Positions 5,744 to 5,821 of a stretch of DNA of 5,821 nt are shown here, in pieces. The notes under the pieces were generated by a model. That model was not told where the DNA came from. It did no database searches and worked only from the letters and a program-made list of their open reading frames with translations. Positions within the stretch are counted from its first letter, which is position 1, and the number at the start of each line of letters is the position of its first letter. The stretch comes from Oscillospiraceae bacterium. GTDB lineage: Bacteria > Bacillota > Clostridia > Oscillospirales > Ruminococcaceae. Both the position numbers and the translations under genes were made by a program. The stretch is taken from positions 1 to 5,821 of the forward strand of contig JAHHTS010000123.1 of the NCBI GenBank assembly GCA_020024475.1, read 5' to 3'.

Positions 5744-5819
5744 ATTTAATGGATTGTAGTTTAGTGTTGTAATATTTAATATATTGAGTTATAAGTGTTT
5801 CAACACCGTCAAATATAAT
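5712..5819 (-). pseudogene. Possible C-terminal fragment of an IS3-family transposase (partial, window edge)
   Basis: A minus-strand frame open from the window edge to a TGA at 5714-5712 reads FDGVETLITQYIKYYNTK, then LQSIKFSKKPCSVSN. The first part resembles the conserved end of IS3-family (IS150-type) integrase domains, which follow the pattern L..aI..YI.yYN..R.q..L...sP..yR. The expected Arg after YYN and the usual SPVQYR ending are missing, and the stop falls inside the tatD terminator hairpin, so it would be a degraded or re-terminated end. Only about 35 residues are visible and AT-rich sequence easily yields Tyr/Ile/Lys/Asn, so this is tentative. Confidence 0.3.
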
Positions 5820-5821
5820 AT

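Overview
The window comes from a low-GC, AT-rich bacterium with Gram-positive features. It has strong GGAGG-type ribosome binding sites, SigA-like promoters and hairpin-plus-T-tract terminators. It also carries a lipoprotein signal peptide, a FemAB-family peptidoglycan aminoacyltransferase, and a zinc-binding MetRS with a C-terminal tRNA-binding domain. A gut-type or anaerobic Clostridia (Bacillota) member is the best guess. That assignment is an inference from gene content and composition, not a database match.

Layout. At the left, a minus-strand gene (98-1336) encodes an unusual membrane protein. It has a lipoprotein signal peptide, an extracytoplasmic helical-repeat domain resembling the prenyltransferase/squalene-oxidase (alpha/alpha toroid) fold, one C-terminal transmembrane helix and an acidic cytoplasmic tail. 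A hairpin terminator (20-55) ends it. Its promoter lies back to back with that of the divergent plus-strand gene (1560-2582), a compact FemAB-family aminoacyltransferase that should act in peptidoglycan interpeptide-bridge synthesis. The shared 223-bp intergenic region contains symmetric repeats near both start sites.

The plus strand continues with metG (2669-4615), which has its own promoter and a strong terminator. Next comes tatD (4853-5626), with a perfect-consensus promoter, a long AT-rich leader and an exceptionally long perfect terminator stem. The metG-tatD neighbourhood is the familiar Bacillota arrangement (metS-yabD in Bacillus), but here the two genes are transcriptionally separated. 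The two terminators flanking tatD share identical 9-nt stem arms.

The last 110 bases on the minus strand contain a short open frame resembling the C-terminal end of an IS3-family transposase. It is cut off by the window edge and stops inside the tatD terminator.

No RNA genes, CRISPR arrays or complete mobile elements are visible. Most of the window is housekeeping. The parts that deserve a second look are the doubly anchored toroid lipoprotein and its divergent, possibly co-regulated partner, the recurring terminator arms, and the possible transposase remnant.
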